A stretch of 64,000 bases of DNA from Paenibacillus lignilyticus (GCF_017942085.1 NZ_JAGKSP010000002.1:952865-1016864); one strand, 5' to 3'. Counted from the first letter of the stretch, positions 35,120-44,627 are shown. Program-made: numbers and translations. The notes: generated from the letters alone by a model not told the origin.

Positions 35120-38100
35120 TTATTCCGTTAGCTCATCGACGGTAACGTTATCGATCACTAATGAACCTTTATTGGCGTCATTGCGCACGATGGCCAAATA
35201 GTAATCGGTGAAAGGACCGGTTGCCAGCTCGGCCGTCAATTGGTGCAATCCCTTCCGGAGCGGCTCCGCGTAGATTTCATTCGATGGGCCTCCATCCGTT
35301 GTGCGTAAGCAAATCGAATATTGAGCTTCATTGTCTGACCGGTAATCGAATGTTACCTTATACTTCCGATTCGGCATGAACTGCAGCCCGGATGGCAAAG
35401 TTCGTAACAGCTCTCCGGGGATTTCGTCCATCGTTTTGAGCGACCATTCTCCTGCAAGGGTATCCTCCGTATAACCCTCATGAAGTTGGGCGAGATGCGT
35501 CTTGCCTATTTTGGGATTGGCGCTGACAAACGGCCCCCAGCCTTCGTCGACATGCTCGAAATCTTCGTAGAAGTAATGATCCGTCTGATTAAGCGATTCT
35601 ACTTCTCTTACTCGCACATCATCGAAATGAACGAAGGAATCCGGCTCTCCTTGTTCTGCCAGAAGCAATAGCACCGGCACATGCTCATCTGCGGAATGCG
35701 GCAATTCAAATCGAAGCTGCAGCCGCTGATAGTGCGTGCCCCGCTTGTCGGAATCCACATCGCAGTTGACGACCGCGGTCCGACTAATGCTGCGTATTAG
35801 TTCCACTCCCCCGTAGCCATCGATGCGAATGCCCGCTTCTCTTCCCGCCGACACTTCTACCCATACCGAAGCGGAATAACGTCTGCCCTTCTTCAGTCCG
35901 GAGAGCGATTGGTATACCCGTCCATCGGCACCGTTATTCCCGCTAATTCGCAGGTAAGATTGACCGTAGCTCGTTTCGGCAATCTTGATATGATCCGTAT
36001 TATCCGTCTGCGATGATTTCGACCACCATTCGAACCCGTGACTGTCGAAGCCCATATCCTTCACCGGACTGCCCTCGCTCCATGCCATCTTAGGAGCCGG
36101 GGGCGCTTCCGTCTTATATAGAACATAAGGCGTACAAGCCTCGGCTGTTACTGCGACGGAACCGGAAACGACCCGAACATTACGAACAAATACCCGTCCT
36201 ACATTTGTTAATTGATATAGCTTCACTTCCCCGTCGACAGGCCAGCTATCCGGAAGCTGCCAGACGGTTTCCCCGCCGGAGGCATTCCAGTGGTAAATTT
36301 TCGTTTCGCCGATCGGATCCCAAGGAATAAAGACGGTATCGCCGACCGCGAGGACTCGATCGTTTCTGCGCAGAACCGCAACGCCTTCCTCCAGCGTCGA
36401 CGAAACGCCGCCTTCCAAAACAACCTCTTCCGAGTTCTTCCAATTCAGGATTGCGAAATGCATCAAGTAGCGATATGGCAGCTGCTTCGTGAAGAAGGAA
36501 CGGATGACCGCCTTTAAATCCCGCTCCCGCTGCCACCCCATAAAGCCGTTATCCCCGTACCTTGCATAGCCGCCTTTTAACAAGATATCCTCCGCATAAG
36601 CGTCTTTGTCCGTATGACGGATAAACCGGGAAATGCGGCTATCGCCGGTGGAATCATGTGTCCATACGGCGTCGGAATCCAGCGCATCCGCTTCCTCCGT
36701 CCAGATCGTCCACCCGTTTCCGTGCAGCTTCTTCGCCAGCCGCCAAGCAGCCCAATGTTCATCCCGATAAGTATCCACATAAACGAAACCAAGATGAGGC
36801 GCATGTTCGTTCAGCTCATCCAAACGCCGATCGAAATCGCCGGATCGAATATCTTGTTCCCTGTCGATATAGTAGGATTGGTCCAGCCACTTCCACCCCG
36901 GCGTGCTCGTAACGAGCGAAGACGAGTAGGAGCGCGCCTCCGGATAAGCTTCGCTATGATTGATATGCACGCCAATAACCGCGCCGAAATCACGAGCGCG
37001 TTCGGCCAGGACATTCAAATCCTGCGATCCCCCGGCCCGTTCATTGAAGTTGTTGCCGTAATCGGGATGCCCGCTGTCATGCCCTTCGCTTTGATAGCCT
37101 TTCACTTCAATGAGTTGTCCGAATCCATCCGTGTATAAGTAAAACTTCTTAATATTGTCCAAGATTCGGAGAAACGGAAATTGGGCCATGCTGGCAAAAT
37201 TCATAACAATATGCGCGTAACTGCTTCTCATCCGGTCGGCCCCTGGGATTGGTCCCAGCATGTCCCGCGTGGCAATCGCGCCGTCCTGCCAATCGACGAT
37301 GCCATCGCTGTTCCGGTCATCCGTTAGGATGACCTTGGACCAAGGCTCGCCTATCACTTCCATATCCGGTCCCCGATAAGTCCAATAGGCGTTCCAGACA
37401 GCGGTCCGTTTGTAACCGTTGCGCTGCACGGTTTGCACGCACAATCGCCTGCGGTTGTGCAGCATGTTTCCGACTACGCTCGCCGCCAATTGATTCGTGT
37501 TCACAATCGCAATGGCGCGATACGCAGGTGCATGCGACGCGCTCCATTCGGATGCACCTGCAAAATGGTCGCCTTTGATCCCTTCGGAGGCTGCAACATG
37601 CGCGCATGCTTGCGTATCGCGAACCGAAACGAGCCCGTGATTAGGGATGGCGATTGTGCGAATGCGGAACAAGCCCTTTTCTTGGATATCCGTTATTTTC
37701 ATCTCAAGCGTTGCGCCGGACAGAGCGAAAGATACGGTCATTTCGACCTGAATGGATGCGAAAACGAGCTGATACGAAGCAGCGGTCCGGGACTTCGAAT
37801 CCAAATAAACGGCAGGTGTGTACCTCTCTCCGTTCAGATCGACATAGAGTAACCGATCCTCTTGCCCGAACAGTACGGCGCCGTTTGTTGTCCAACGATA
37901 GTGCAGCACGCGCGGGAAGGCGGTATCCAATTCCACTTCCAGCTGATCGGATACCAACGTGTGGGATGGCGCAGCCTCTTCATCTTCAGCTTGTACGATG
38001 CTGTCGGAACGGTACTTGTCGTCAAGGGCAGTCGCGTTCACTTCATGAAGACGAGCATGCCCTTCTTCTCCTTCTTCGTCCGCCCAAGCACGAAAGCCGA

Positions 38101-38542
38101 TCGCTCCCGCTTCGGTATGCAAATCCGGAATATCGCCATGATATTCCGGATAGCCATTCAAGGAGAGCGTCAGAACCGTACCGACAAACCGGATCTCTAC
38201 CCGATACGATTTCCCCTCGTATAACGGATCCGTTTTAAACAGCACCCCTTGCTTGCCGCAAGGCTTCGCCCATATCCACGTGCTTTTGCCGAATGGGTCC
38301 ATCGGTTTGTCGCAGCCGATGAAGATCCAATTATCCTGTGCCATATAGCGAATAACTGCCCCGACCTTGCCTGCGGGATTCAGCGGTGTCAACGTAAACG
38401 CAAGCTCCCCGTCGCCCAAGATCGGGCTAGCTTGTACCAGGGCCACTGTATCGGAGCCATTCGCTTCCAAGGTGCAGGCATCCGGTTGCTGAGATACGAT
38501 GCCGTTGCCAAGCACAATTTGAGTTAAGGTGTCTGTCATCAT
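35120..38542 (-). CDS. GH101 endo-alpha-N-acetylgalactosaminidase, no signal peptide
   Basis: 1140 residues from ATG 38542, which overlaps the upstream gene's end as ATGATGA; the longer frame to 38749 is only overlap. N-terminal LamG-like part (about 30-170), a beta-supersandwich (about 195-420), a TIM barrel (about 435-740) and two C-terminal beta-sandwich/CBM-like regions. FYLYTDGFGQLIEVKGYQSE, GVHINHSEAYPEARSY, HLGFVYVDTYRDEHW and WTIWTEEADALDSDAVWTHD match GH101. Asp590 (VYVDTY) is the expected nucleophile and Glu616/617 the acid/base. Known activity: release of Gal-beta-1,3-GalNAc from Ser/Thr of mucin-type glycoproteins. Characterised members are huge secreted proteins; this one has no signal or anchor. 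Confidence 0.88.
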   Translation of the reverse strand: MMTDTLTQIVLGNGIVSQQPDACTLEANGSDTVALVQASPILGDGELAFTLTPLNPAGKVGAVIRYMAQDNWIFIGCDKPMDPFGKSTWIWAKPCGKQGVLFKTDPLYEGKSYRVEIRFVGTVLTLSLNGYPEYHGDIPDLHTEAGAIGFRAWADEEGEEGHARLHEVNATALDDKYRSDSIVQAEDEEAAPSHTLVSDQLEVELDTAFPRVLHYRWTTNGAVLFGQEDRLLYVDLNGERYTPAVYLDSKSRTAASYQLVFASIQVEMTVSFALSGATLEMKITDIQEKGLFRIRTIAIPNHGLVSVRDTQACAHVAASEGIKGDHFAGASEWSASHAPAYRAIAIVNTNQLAASVVGNMLHNRRRLCVQTVQRNGYKRTAVWNAYWTYRGPDMEVIGEPWSKVILTDDRNSDGIVDWQDGAIATRDMLGPIPGADRMRSSYAHIVMNFASMAQFPFLRILDNIKKFYLYTDGFGQLIEVKGYQSEGHDSGHPDYGNNFNERAGGSQDLNVLAERARDFGAVIGVHINHSEAYPEARSYSSSLVTSTPGWKWLDQSYYIDREQDIRSGDFDRRLDELNEHAPHLGFVYVDTYRDEHWAAWRLAKKLHGNGWTIWTEEADALDSDAVWTHDSTGDSRISRFIRHTDKDAYAEDILLKGGYARYGDNGFMGWQRERDLKAVIRSFFTKQLPYRYLMHFAILNWKNSEEVVLEGGVSSTLEEGVAVLRRNDRVLAVGDTVFIPWDPIGETKIYHWNASGGETVWQLPDSWPVDGEVKLYQLTNVGRVFVRNVRVVSGSVAVTAEACTPYVLYKTEAPPAPKMAWSEGSPVKDMGFDSHGFEWWSKSSQTDNTDHIKIAETSYGQSYLRISGNNGADGRVYQSLSGLKKGRRYSASVWVEVSAGREAGIRIDGYGGVELIRSISRTAVVNCDVDSDKRGTHYQRLQLRFELPHSADEHVPVLLLLAEQGEPDSFVHFDDVRVREVESLNQTDHYFYEDFEHVDEGWGPFVSANPKIGKTHLAQLHEGYTEDTLAGEWSLKTMDEIPGELLRTLPSGLQFMPNRKYKVTFDYRSDNEAQYSICLRTTDGGPSNEIYAEPLRKGLHQLTAELATGPFTDYYLAIVRNDANKGSLVIDNVTVDELTE

Positions 38543-40902
38543 TGCGTATGTCCTCTCCGCACGGATTCCGGCTCCCCCCATGTAACCACTTTGACGCTTA
38601 CGACCGGCTTCGGATCCCCTTCGAACTTGCAGCTGAACGACACCGTCTGTCCGCCTTTTCGAACAAGCGGCGCATCTGCGGAAGCTTCCACCGTCTTCAC
38701 TAAATTCCAGTTCATATCGTAAATGTTCCCGGTCCGATTCCCGTCGCACACGAGATACTGATTCGCGCGCACCTCGGTGTCGAACGTCATGTACTCCCCG
38801 CCTGTATAGAAGGTTGGCCGTTTTACCGATGCGTCCACGTTGCCATAGGATGGCGATACGCGCAGGCAGAACCGCATCGGCTGCTCCGAAAACTTATTGT
38901 AAAACGCCCAATCTGAGCCGCCCGGCTGACCGGGCTGCAGCTCCTCCGTACTGCAGACGAGTGGATTCGAAATATGGACAGGGTACAACTGCCAGCTTCC
39001 ATCCCCCAAGGCTTCCAAATGCCAGTCGCTCTTCGGATCGCGCATCCGCTCTTGCTGCTCCGACGTAAACGCACCGGCATGACGAGCCGTTTCCCATTGC
39101 TTAACCGCATTCAGAAGGACGTCAATATTTCCGTTGCGCCGCAGCACCGCCTGATCAGCCGAGAGAGCGAAGCCCGCATTGAAGCCTGCCGCCTTCGACA
39201 GCACCCACTCGATTTCGTCCGGCGTTGTCGCCTCAAACCGATCCGAAGCCGAACGCACGAGAAACCAACCGAGCATGGACGGGATAAAGTTGCGAGCGAA
39301 ATAACGCTGATTGCTAAGCCGCCATTCCAGCTGACCTTCGCGAGTCGACACTCCCCATGGCTCGCCCCAATTGAAACGCGTGAAAATATGCCATAAATAA
39401 TTCGGAACGACGATACTTGCATCGTTGATGATTTCATCATTCCAGCCATCATAAATACGCTTGACGAAGCGGTTCACGCCATAATCGTCATGACCGGTCG
39501 CATAGCAGCCCTCAAGTCCGTCGAATGAGATTTGCCGCAGTCCCGTCCTCTGGAACAGCTCAGCAATTCTTAAGCTGTATGCTTCCTGAAGCTCCATATT
39601 GGGGAAAAACACGTCATAGGGATGATCCCACAACCGGCTGATTTCAGAGCCGCTCTCATGTGCATAAGCTGAAGTACCGTTTGCACCTCGCTTAACGCCC
39701 AGTAATTTCCACGGCGCCGACGACGAAACGCTCTCGTATTCGATCAACTCATTGCCAATGATGACGGTTTGCCGAAACAAACCCATTCGGAACGGCTCCG
39801 GGTTGTCGATCGTCAATTCCGTCATTGAAGCATCAATCGCCTCGACTAATCGCGCAGTACCGACTGTTTGAAGACGTGGATCCGGTAGCGGAGTCACATA
39901 CGAATCATTGAGCGTCGTAAAGTTGGAGAGTGTATGTACGCCGACCTTAACCCCTTCCCCTGCAGCCCGTTCAACGCAAGCTCTCATGCTCTCGTCGCCA
40001 TTCGGGAAGCTTCCCGGCTTCAGTACAAAGTGTCCCCACTGCGCAAATGGATCCGGGTGATACACATAATTCAGACCCGCTCGCTTCGCAGCATTCACCG
40101 CTTGTTCCATGGAGGACTCAGAGAAGTCCGTAATCAAATAAGACTGCGTCGCCGCCGGCGACTTCTTGCCCCAGACGCCTTCAATCATCGGATGCGGCAA
40201 CTCTTCGCCAAGCTCAATTGCCTCGATTGTATCCAGCACTTCACTTGCCGCACAGCCGAACAACGCGATTTTGGACCCGCAAATTAGCGCTTCTTCTCCG
40301 CTTAGTGCAGGCACTTCGACTTCTTTCAAGTTCCACGCCGGACGACGCGCTGCCTTCGTGCGGTTTCGCGTAAAAGCCTGTAAGAGGCTTCCTCCGATTA
40401 TCGGCCATGCGGTGCTTTTATCGTATTCGAACTTGCTATCTTCAAACGGTTGATTGGCAAATTCGAGGTTCTCTAATTCCACAAGCCAACCGCCAATTGT
40501 TTTCCAGTTCAGGGCTTGGATGCCGATGGCAAACTCACCATCGTGGACAACGCCGACAGACTCGCCGATCGATTCAGACAGTGTCGTTAAGAACGGACCC
40601 CAAATGACTGCATCCACTTCATCGCCGAATAGTTGTTTCAATTCGAATGTGACGTATTTCTCTTTGTTTACGACCTCAACCTCTGCCTTCACGCCGGAAT
40701 CTCCGAAATGAAACATCGCCTTAGCGTCCTCATATTGAACGGCAACAGGATGTTCAACCCGACCGTTGATCGAAATTCGAATGAGCGGTGACGCGTAACT
40801 CTCGTTCATATATGTCTTGCTTGATGCCGCTGAGGTCAAGCCGGAAACTTCTCCTCTTTCATTCAGTACAACGGTGCATGCGCCTGCGCTAATTTTCATC
40901 AT
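38539..40902 (-). CDS. Probable TIM-barrel glycoside hydrolase of unassigned family
   Basis: About 787 residues from ATG 40902 or the adjacent ATG 40899 (GGAAGGGG upstream; ATG 40935 would place the upstream stem-loop inside the gene). N-terminal beta-sandwich (ISAGACTVVLNERGEVSGLT, typical of sugar-binding supersandwich domains), then a barrel: QSYLITDFSESSMEQAVNAA, LNYVYHPDPFAQWGHF, GVKVGVHTLSNFTTLNDSYV, LRQISFDGLEGCYATGHDDY and ASIVVPNYLWHIF. The Asp/Glu of ISFDGLEG are candidate catalytic residues. An SH3-like insert (IIGNELIEYESVSSSAPWKL) sits mid-barrel. Architecture parallels the adjacent GH101, but I cannot place it in a CAZy family. Cytosolic; stop overlaps the GH101 start. Confidence 0.75.
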   Translation of the reverse strand: MMKISAGACTVVLNERGEVSGLTSAASSKTYMNESYASPLIRISINGRVEHPVAVQYEDAKAMFHFGDSGVKAEVEVVNKEKYVTFELKQLFGDEVDAVIWGPFLTTLSESIGESVGVVHDGEFAIGIQALNWKTIGGWLVELENLEFANQPFEDSKFEYDKSTAWPIIGGSLLQAFTRNRTKAARRPAWNLKEVEVPALSGEEALICGSKIALFGCAASEVLDTIEAIELGEELPHPMIEGVWGKKSPAATQSYLITDFSESSMEQAVNAAKRAGLNYVYHPDPFAQWGHFVLKPGSFPNGDESMRACVERAAGEGVKVGVHTLSNFTTLNDSYVTPLPDPRLQTVGTARLVEAIDASMTELTIDNPEPFRMGLFRQTVIIGNELIEYESVSSSAPWKLLGVKRGANGTSAYAHESGSEISRLWDHPYDVFFPNMELQEAYSLRIAELFQRTGLRQISFDGLEGCYATGHDDYGVNRFVKRIYDGWNDEIINDASIVVPNYLWHIFTRFNWGEPWGVSTREGQLEWRLSNQRYFARNFIPSMLGWFLVRSASDRFEATTPDEIEWVLSKAAGFNAGFALSADQAVLRRNGNIDVLLNAVKQWETARHAGAFTSEQQERMRDPKSDWHLEALGDGSWQLYPVHISNPLVCSTEELQPGQPGGSDWAFYNKFSEQPMRFCLRVSPSYGNVDASVKRPTFYTGGEYMTFDTEVRANQYLVCDGNRTGNIYDMNWNLVKTVEASADAPLVRKGGQTVSFSCKFEGDPKPVVSVKVVTWGEPESVRRGHTQ

Positions 40903-40925
40903 CCATTCCCCTTCCGAAATATAGA

Positions 40926-40955
40926 GAACGGGCACCGGAACCCCGATGCCCGTTC
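40926..40955 (-). promoter_or_regulatory. Intra-operon stem-loop after the solute-binding protein gene
   Basis: A perfect 9-bp stem (GAACGGGCA/TGCCCGTTC) with a 12-base loop and no U-run. Such hairpins after binding-protein genes commonly stabilise the upstream mRNA and lower downstream expression; that role is inferred here. Confidence 0.6.
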
Positions 40956-40974
40956 ATACTTCATGAACCAATTG

Positions 40975-42633
40975 TTATTTGTTTTGATCGTAAACTTGCT
41001 GAGCTTCGGCCATCACTTTGTCTCCGCCCATTTTGTTCCAATCTTCAACGAATTTATCGAAATCGTCGATTGGCTTTTTGCCCGTAATGAAATCGATATA
41101 GGATTGCAAAGTGAACTGGGTAAGCTGGTCTTTGTTTTCGTTATAAAGCGGTTTTTGGTATGCGTTCAGAATGTCATATACTTTTACGCCTTTCGCTCTT
41201 GCTTCTTGTGCAATTGGGCGAAGGTCTTTATCTGCGGTATACGAGGTTTGGAAGTCATAATCGTTAAACGATCCGGCCATCGAATATCCGCCTGCGATTC
41301 CGAGTTTTTTGCGCTCATCTTCATTATCATAAGGAGCAATATACTCGACGACGCCATGTTCGTTCAGCTGCCAATGCGTTCCTTTAACCCCAAAGTTGAG
41401 AAGCTCATAGAATTCCGGTTCAAACTGCGTCGCTTCGAAAATTTGCAGATATTTCCCTAATTTCTCCGGGTCATCCGCAAGCTGTTTGCCGAACATGAGG
41501 CCGGATGCATTGTTCGGAGAAGATTGGGAAATACCGAATTTGCCCTCCGGTCCTTTGATACCGCCTTCTGTCAGCCATTTGAAGTTTGGATCTACTTTGT
41601 GAAGCTTGTCATACCAAGTTTCGCCTCCGAGGAATGCATTGCCCGGATAATAAACCCACCAGTAGTAATCCGCTGCGCCGGCTTTTCCGGTTAACATTTT
41701 ATCCTCGAAATTGTTACCCTTATTCACGACGAACTCAGGATCAATCAGTCCGTTCGCGTACCAACGGTTAAGCGTAGTCAAAGCTTGTTTAGCGCCCGGC
41801 TCGATTTCGCCGCGAACGATTTTTCCGTCCTTCTCGCGGAAGATACCCGGATAAGCGTCATAGGCACCGAATACGGAACTAAACATCATGTCCAGCGATT
41901 CCGCGGTAGCGGTCAGGCCGTACGTATCCTTCTTGCCGTTTCCGTCCGGATCTTCGTTACGGAACTTCGTCAAAGCCGCTTCCTCTTCTTCGATCGTTTC
42001 CGGAATTTTGTTAATGCCTACCTTCTTGAGCCAATCTTCACGGAATCCCAGCTGTTGTCCGTCGATACCGATATCCCAAATTCCCGGCAAGCCATAAATT
42101 TTACCGTTTACCCGAACGTATTTGAACGGATCGTCTTTGTCGATGAATCGCTTGATCCATTCTACGTATTTCGGCATATACTTCTCGATCATATCCTGCG
42201 GAATTTCCGCCACGACGCCTTGATCGACAAACTTCATATAGTCGGTTGGAGCCGGCTCTTTAATCCAGTCCGGAATGTTGCCGGAAGCGATTTTCAAGTT
42301 TACATCTTCTTTGTACGTGTCGCCGCTTGTCGGAACGAGCTCGATTTCAGCATTGAATTTTTTAGCAAGTGCGGTTACTCCGGGTGAATCCACCTTGTTT
42401 TGATCCGGATAATACGCCCAGAAGGTCAGATGATCCGTTTTATCTTCCGTTGTTGCCGAGTTCGACGCCGCTGCATTGTTCGACGGTGAATCCGAGGCCT
42501 GGCTGTTGTTGCTGCTATTGATGTTGCCGCCGCCGTTGTTGTTGCTCGTACCGCAGCCTGCCAGCAAACTCGCCAGCAAAGAAATACTTGCGCCTCCATA
42601 AACCAGCACTTTAAATTTCTTGTTCATCTTCAC
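40975..42633 (-). CDS. Extracellular solute-binding lipoprotein of a sugar ABC transporter
   Basis: 552 residues from GTG 42633 (AAGGG 6 bases upstream) or ATG 42627. Lipoprotein signal with lipobox LLAG-C (Cys27 from GTG), then an Asn/Ser-rich linker (about 30-60). DHLTFWAYYPDQNKV, DVNLKIASGNIPDWI, IYGLPGIWDIGIDGQQLGFR, DWLKKVGI, and DPDGNGKKDTYGLTA, a calcium-loop-like segment, are typical of the LplA/YtcQ-type oligosaccharide-binding proteins. Placed after the two permeases. No ATPase gene is present, as is usual for this class, which shares an MsmK-like ATPase encoded elsewhere. Confidence 0.9.
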   Translation of the reverse strand: MKMNKKFKVLVYGGASISLLASLLAGCGTSNNNGGGNINSSNNSQASDSPSNNAAASNSATTEDKTDHLTFWAYYPDQNKVDSPGVTALAKKFNAEIELVPTSGDTYKEDVNLKIASGNIPDWIKEPAPTDYMKFVDQGVVAEIPQDMIEKYMPKYVEWIKRFIDKDDPFKYVRVNGKIYGLPGIWDIGIDGQQLGFREDWLKKVGINKIPETIEEEEAALTKFRNEDPDGNGKKDTYGLTATAESLDMMFSSVFGAYDAYPGIFREKDGKIVRGEIEPGAKQALTTLNRWYANGLIDPEFVVNKGNNFEDKMLTGKAGAADYYWWVYYPGNAFLGGETWYDKLHKVDPNFKWLTEGGIKGPEGKFGISQSSPNNASGLMFGKQLADDPEKLGKYLQIFEATQFEPEFYELLNFGVKGTHWQLNEHGVVEYIAPYDNEDERKKLGIAGGYSMAGSFNDYDFQTSYTADKDLRPIAQEARAKGVKVYDILNAYQKPLYNENKDQLTQFTLQSYIDFITGKKPIDDFDKFVEDWNKMGGDKVMAEAQQVYDQNK

Positions 42634-42696
42634 AATCAACCCTTCCCATGATATGTATCTATCTATCTATTAACGGCTTAATCCGCAAGAAGCGGA

Positions 42697-43593
42697 TCAC
42701 CCTTTAACAGCACCGACCATGACGCCTGTTACGAAATACTTCTGTACGAACGGATAGATAACCAGCATCGGAATAATCGAGAACATAATCATTGTCGCTT
42801 GAAGCTGCCTGCCGGAGAATTCCGAATGATGGGTTAAATTTTGCTGGGCCAGCATCAAGCCTGACGTATTGTTATCAATAATGATTTTGCGCAAGATGAC
42901 TTGAAGCACTTGGTGATTCGGATCCGAAATGTAGATCAAACTATCGAACCATGCGTTCCAATGGCCCACTGCAACCCACAAAGCAATCGTCGCGAGCACC
43001 GGTTTGGATAGCGGAATCACGATCTGCAAGAATATCCTCAAATATCCGGCTCCGTCGACCCGAGCGGATTCCTCGAGCTCTTCCGGCAGGGAGCGGAAGA
43101 AATTGCGGATGATGAGCACGTTAAACGCGCTGATCATTCCCGGCACGACAAGCGCCCATATCGTGTTATACATGCCGAGCCCTTTAATCAATAAATAGGA
43201 AGGGATAAGTCCGCCCCCAAATAACATGGTGAACAAGATGATCCCGGTAAAAATGCGATTCATCGGCAGGTCCTTCTTCGCCAGCGGAAACGCGGTTATG
43301 GACGTGAACACCACCGCTAAGGCTACGCCAAGCACGGTACGCACAACGGTATTTTTATAACCGTACCATAAAGCGTCGTAATGAAAAGCCAGCTTATAGC
43401 TTTCAAGCGTGAACTTGGCAGGATATAACACGAGTCCTGACGCATATGCTGTGCTCTTCGCCCCTCCTCCATCCATCGAAATGATCACTTGCGTCCAGAA
43501 TGGATAAAGCGTAAGCACCAATAATACCAACATGAACAGATATAGGATGACATCAAAGCTTTTTTCGCCCGGCGTCTTCTTCACGGCAATCAC
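42697..43593 (-). CDS. Sugar ABC transporter permease, LplC/YtcP type
   Basis: 298 residues from GTG 43593 (GGAGGTG 8-9 bases upstream). Six predicted helices, e.g. VILYLFMLVLLVLTLYPFW and FTGIILFTMLFGGGLIPSYL. The EAA loop is ELEESARVDGAGYLRIFLQI, which couples to the ATPase. The C-terminus YFVTGVMVGAVKG is the usual LplC ending. Second permease of the glycan importer. Confidence 0.92.
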   Translation of the reverse strand: MIAVKKTPGEKSFDVILYLFMLVLLVLTLYPFWTQVIISMDGGGAKSTAYASGLVLYPAKFTLESYKLAFHYDALWYGYKNTVVRTVLGVALAVVFTSITAFPLAKKDLPMNRIFTGIILFTMLFGGGLIPSYLLIKGLGMYNTIWALVVPGMISAFNVLIIRNFFRSLPEELEESARVDGAGYLRIFLQIVIPLSKPVLATIALWVAVGHWNAWFDSLIYISDPNHQVLQVILRKIIIDNNTSGLMLAQQNLTHHSEFSGRQLQATMIMFSIIPMLVIYPFVQKYFVTGVMVGAVKG

Positions 43594-43621
43594 AACGAAG
43601 CACCTCCAACCCAACGTACAT

Positions 43622-44563
43622 TTACCATATCGCGCTGTCTTTCTGACCGATCATTTTTACGATCCGATTCACGACGAAGATGAGGATGAGTGCGATTACG
43701 GATTTGAACAATCCGACCGCCGTAGCATAGCTGTAACTCATATCCACCAATCCTTTTCGGTAAACGTACGTATCAATGATGTCGGACACATTATAAACTT
43801 TGACATTGTACATATTGAAAATCTGGTCGAATCCGGCGTCTAAAATACCTGACATGGACAGAATCAGCATAATCGCTACGACAGGAGCAATCATCGGTAT
43901 CGAAATGTACCACATCCTTTTAAATCGACCGGCTCCATCCAGAACAGCCGCTTCATACATTTGCGTGTCGATGCCGGACAACGCCGCGAAATAGATAATC
44001 GAGCCCCAGCCAAAGCTTTGGAAGATATGGGTGACGACGAGCACCGTCCGGAAATATCGGGCATCGGCCAGATACAAGCTGGGGGTGCCTCCGAACAAGG
44101 TGATGAGCGTATTGATTGGCCCTTCCCAAGAAAGAATGGAGAAGAAAATACCGCCGAGTATAACCCATGAGATGAAGTGCGGTAAGTATGACACGGTTTG
44201 CACGACTTTTTTGAATCTCACATTGGAAATTTCATTTAATAACAATGCGAAAATAATCGGAACCGGAAAGCCGAACAACAGCTTGTAAAAACTAATGATG
44301 AGGGTGTTTTTAAGCACCGTGTAAAAATAAGGATCGGCGAATAACTTATCGAAATGCTTAAGGCCAACCCAGGGACTTCCCAGAATCCCATCCATGAATC
44401 TGTAGTCTTTAAAAGCAAGAACGACACCATACATCGGAATATAATTGAATACAACATAATAAATCATTCCAGGTATCATCATCAGAAGCAGAACGCGATA
44501 CTTTCTCCAATTGCTCCATTTCTGATTCTTTACGGCCGATTTCCTCGAAGCGGCGATATCCAT
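43622..44563 (-). CDS. Sugar ABC transporter permease, LplB type
   Basis: 313 residues from ATG 44563 (AAGGAGG about 9 bases upstream; the frame is open to 44656). YRVLLLMMIPGMIYYVVFNY starts TM1. The EAA loop is MYEAAVLDGAGRFKRMWYIS. First gene of the glycan operon, 28 bp before lplC-like, and preceded by a terminator, a candidate promoter and a cre-like site. Confidence 0.92.
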   Translation of the reverse strand: MDIAASRKSAVKNQKWSNWRKYRVLLLMMIPGMIYYVVFNYIPMYGVVLAFKDYRFMDGILGSPWVGLKHFDKLFADPYFYTVLKNTLIISFYKLLFGFPVPIIFALLLNEISNVRFKKVVQTVSYLPHFISWVILGGIFFSILSWEGPINTLITLFGGTPSLYLADARYFRTVLVVTHIFQSFGWGSIIYFAALSGIDTQMYEAAVLDGAGRFKRMWYISIPMIAPVVAIMLILSMSGILDAGFDQIFNMYNVKVYNVSDIIDTYVYRKGLVDMSYSYATAVGLFKSVIALILIFVVNRIVKMIGQKDSAIW

Positions 44564-44594
44564 TGCGGGCTTAACCTCCTTGCACCAGTTGTCA

Positions 44595-44627
44595 TGACAG
44601 CGCTTATATTTACTTGTACTTATCATA
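44595..44627 (-). promoter_or_regulatory. Candidate promoter with cre-like site for the glycan operon
   Basis: Minus strand: extended -10 (TG-T-TATGAT; hexamer 44622-44627) with a poor -35 (TTACGA) 16 bases upstream. Just downstream, 44595-44608 reads TGACAGCGCTTATA, close to the CcpA cre consensus with two mismatches, in a roadblock position. Motif-based inference. Confidence 0.4.

Noticed and set aside
36614..37138. Long plus-strand frames opposite GH101 and the neighbouring genes
   Set aside because: Antisense shadows of GC-rich coding sequence; the minus-strand genes have domains and RBSs.
38543..38749. 69-residue N-terminal extension of the GH101 protein
   Set aside because: It lies entirely within the upstream glycosidase gene and reads as Arg/Glu-rich shadow sequence. 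The ATGATGA overlap is the natural start.
42645..42672. Short ATCT microsatellite between the permease and binding-protein genes
   Set aside because: Only about four ATCT units; too short to argue for phase variation.
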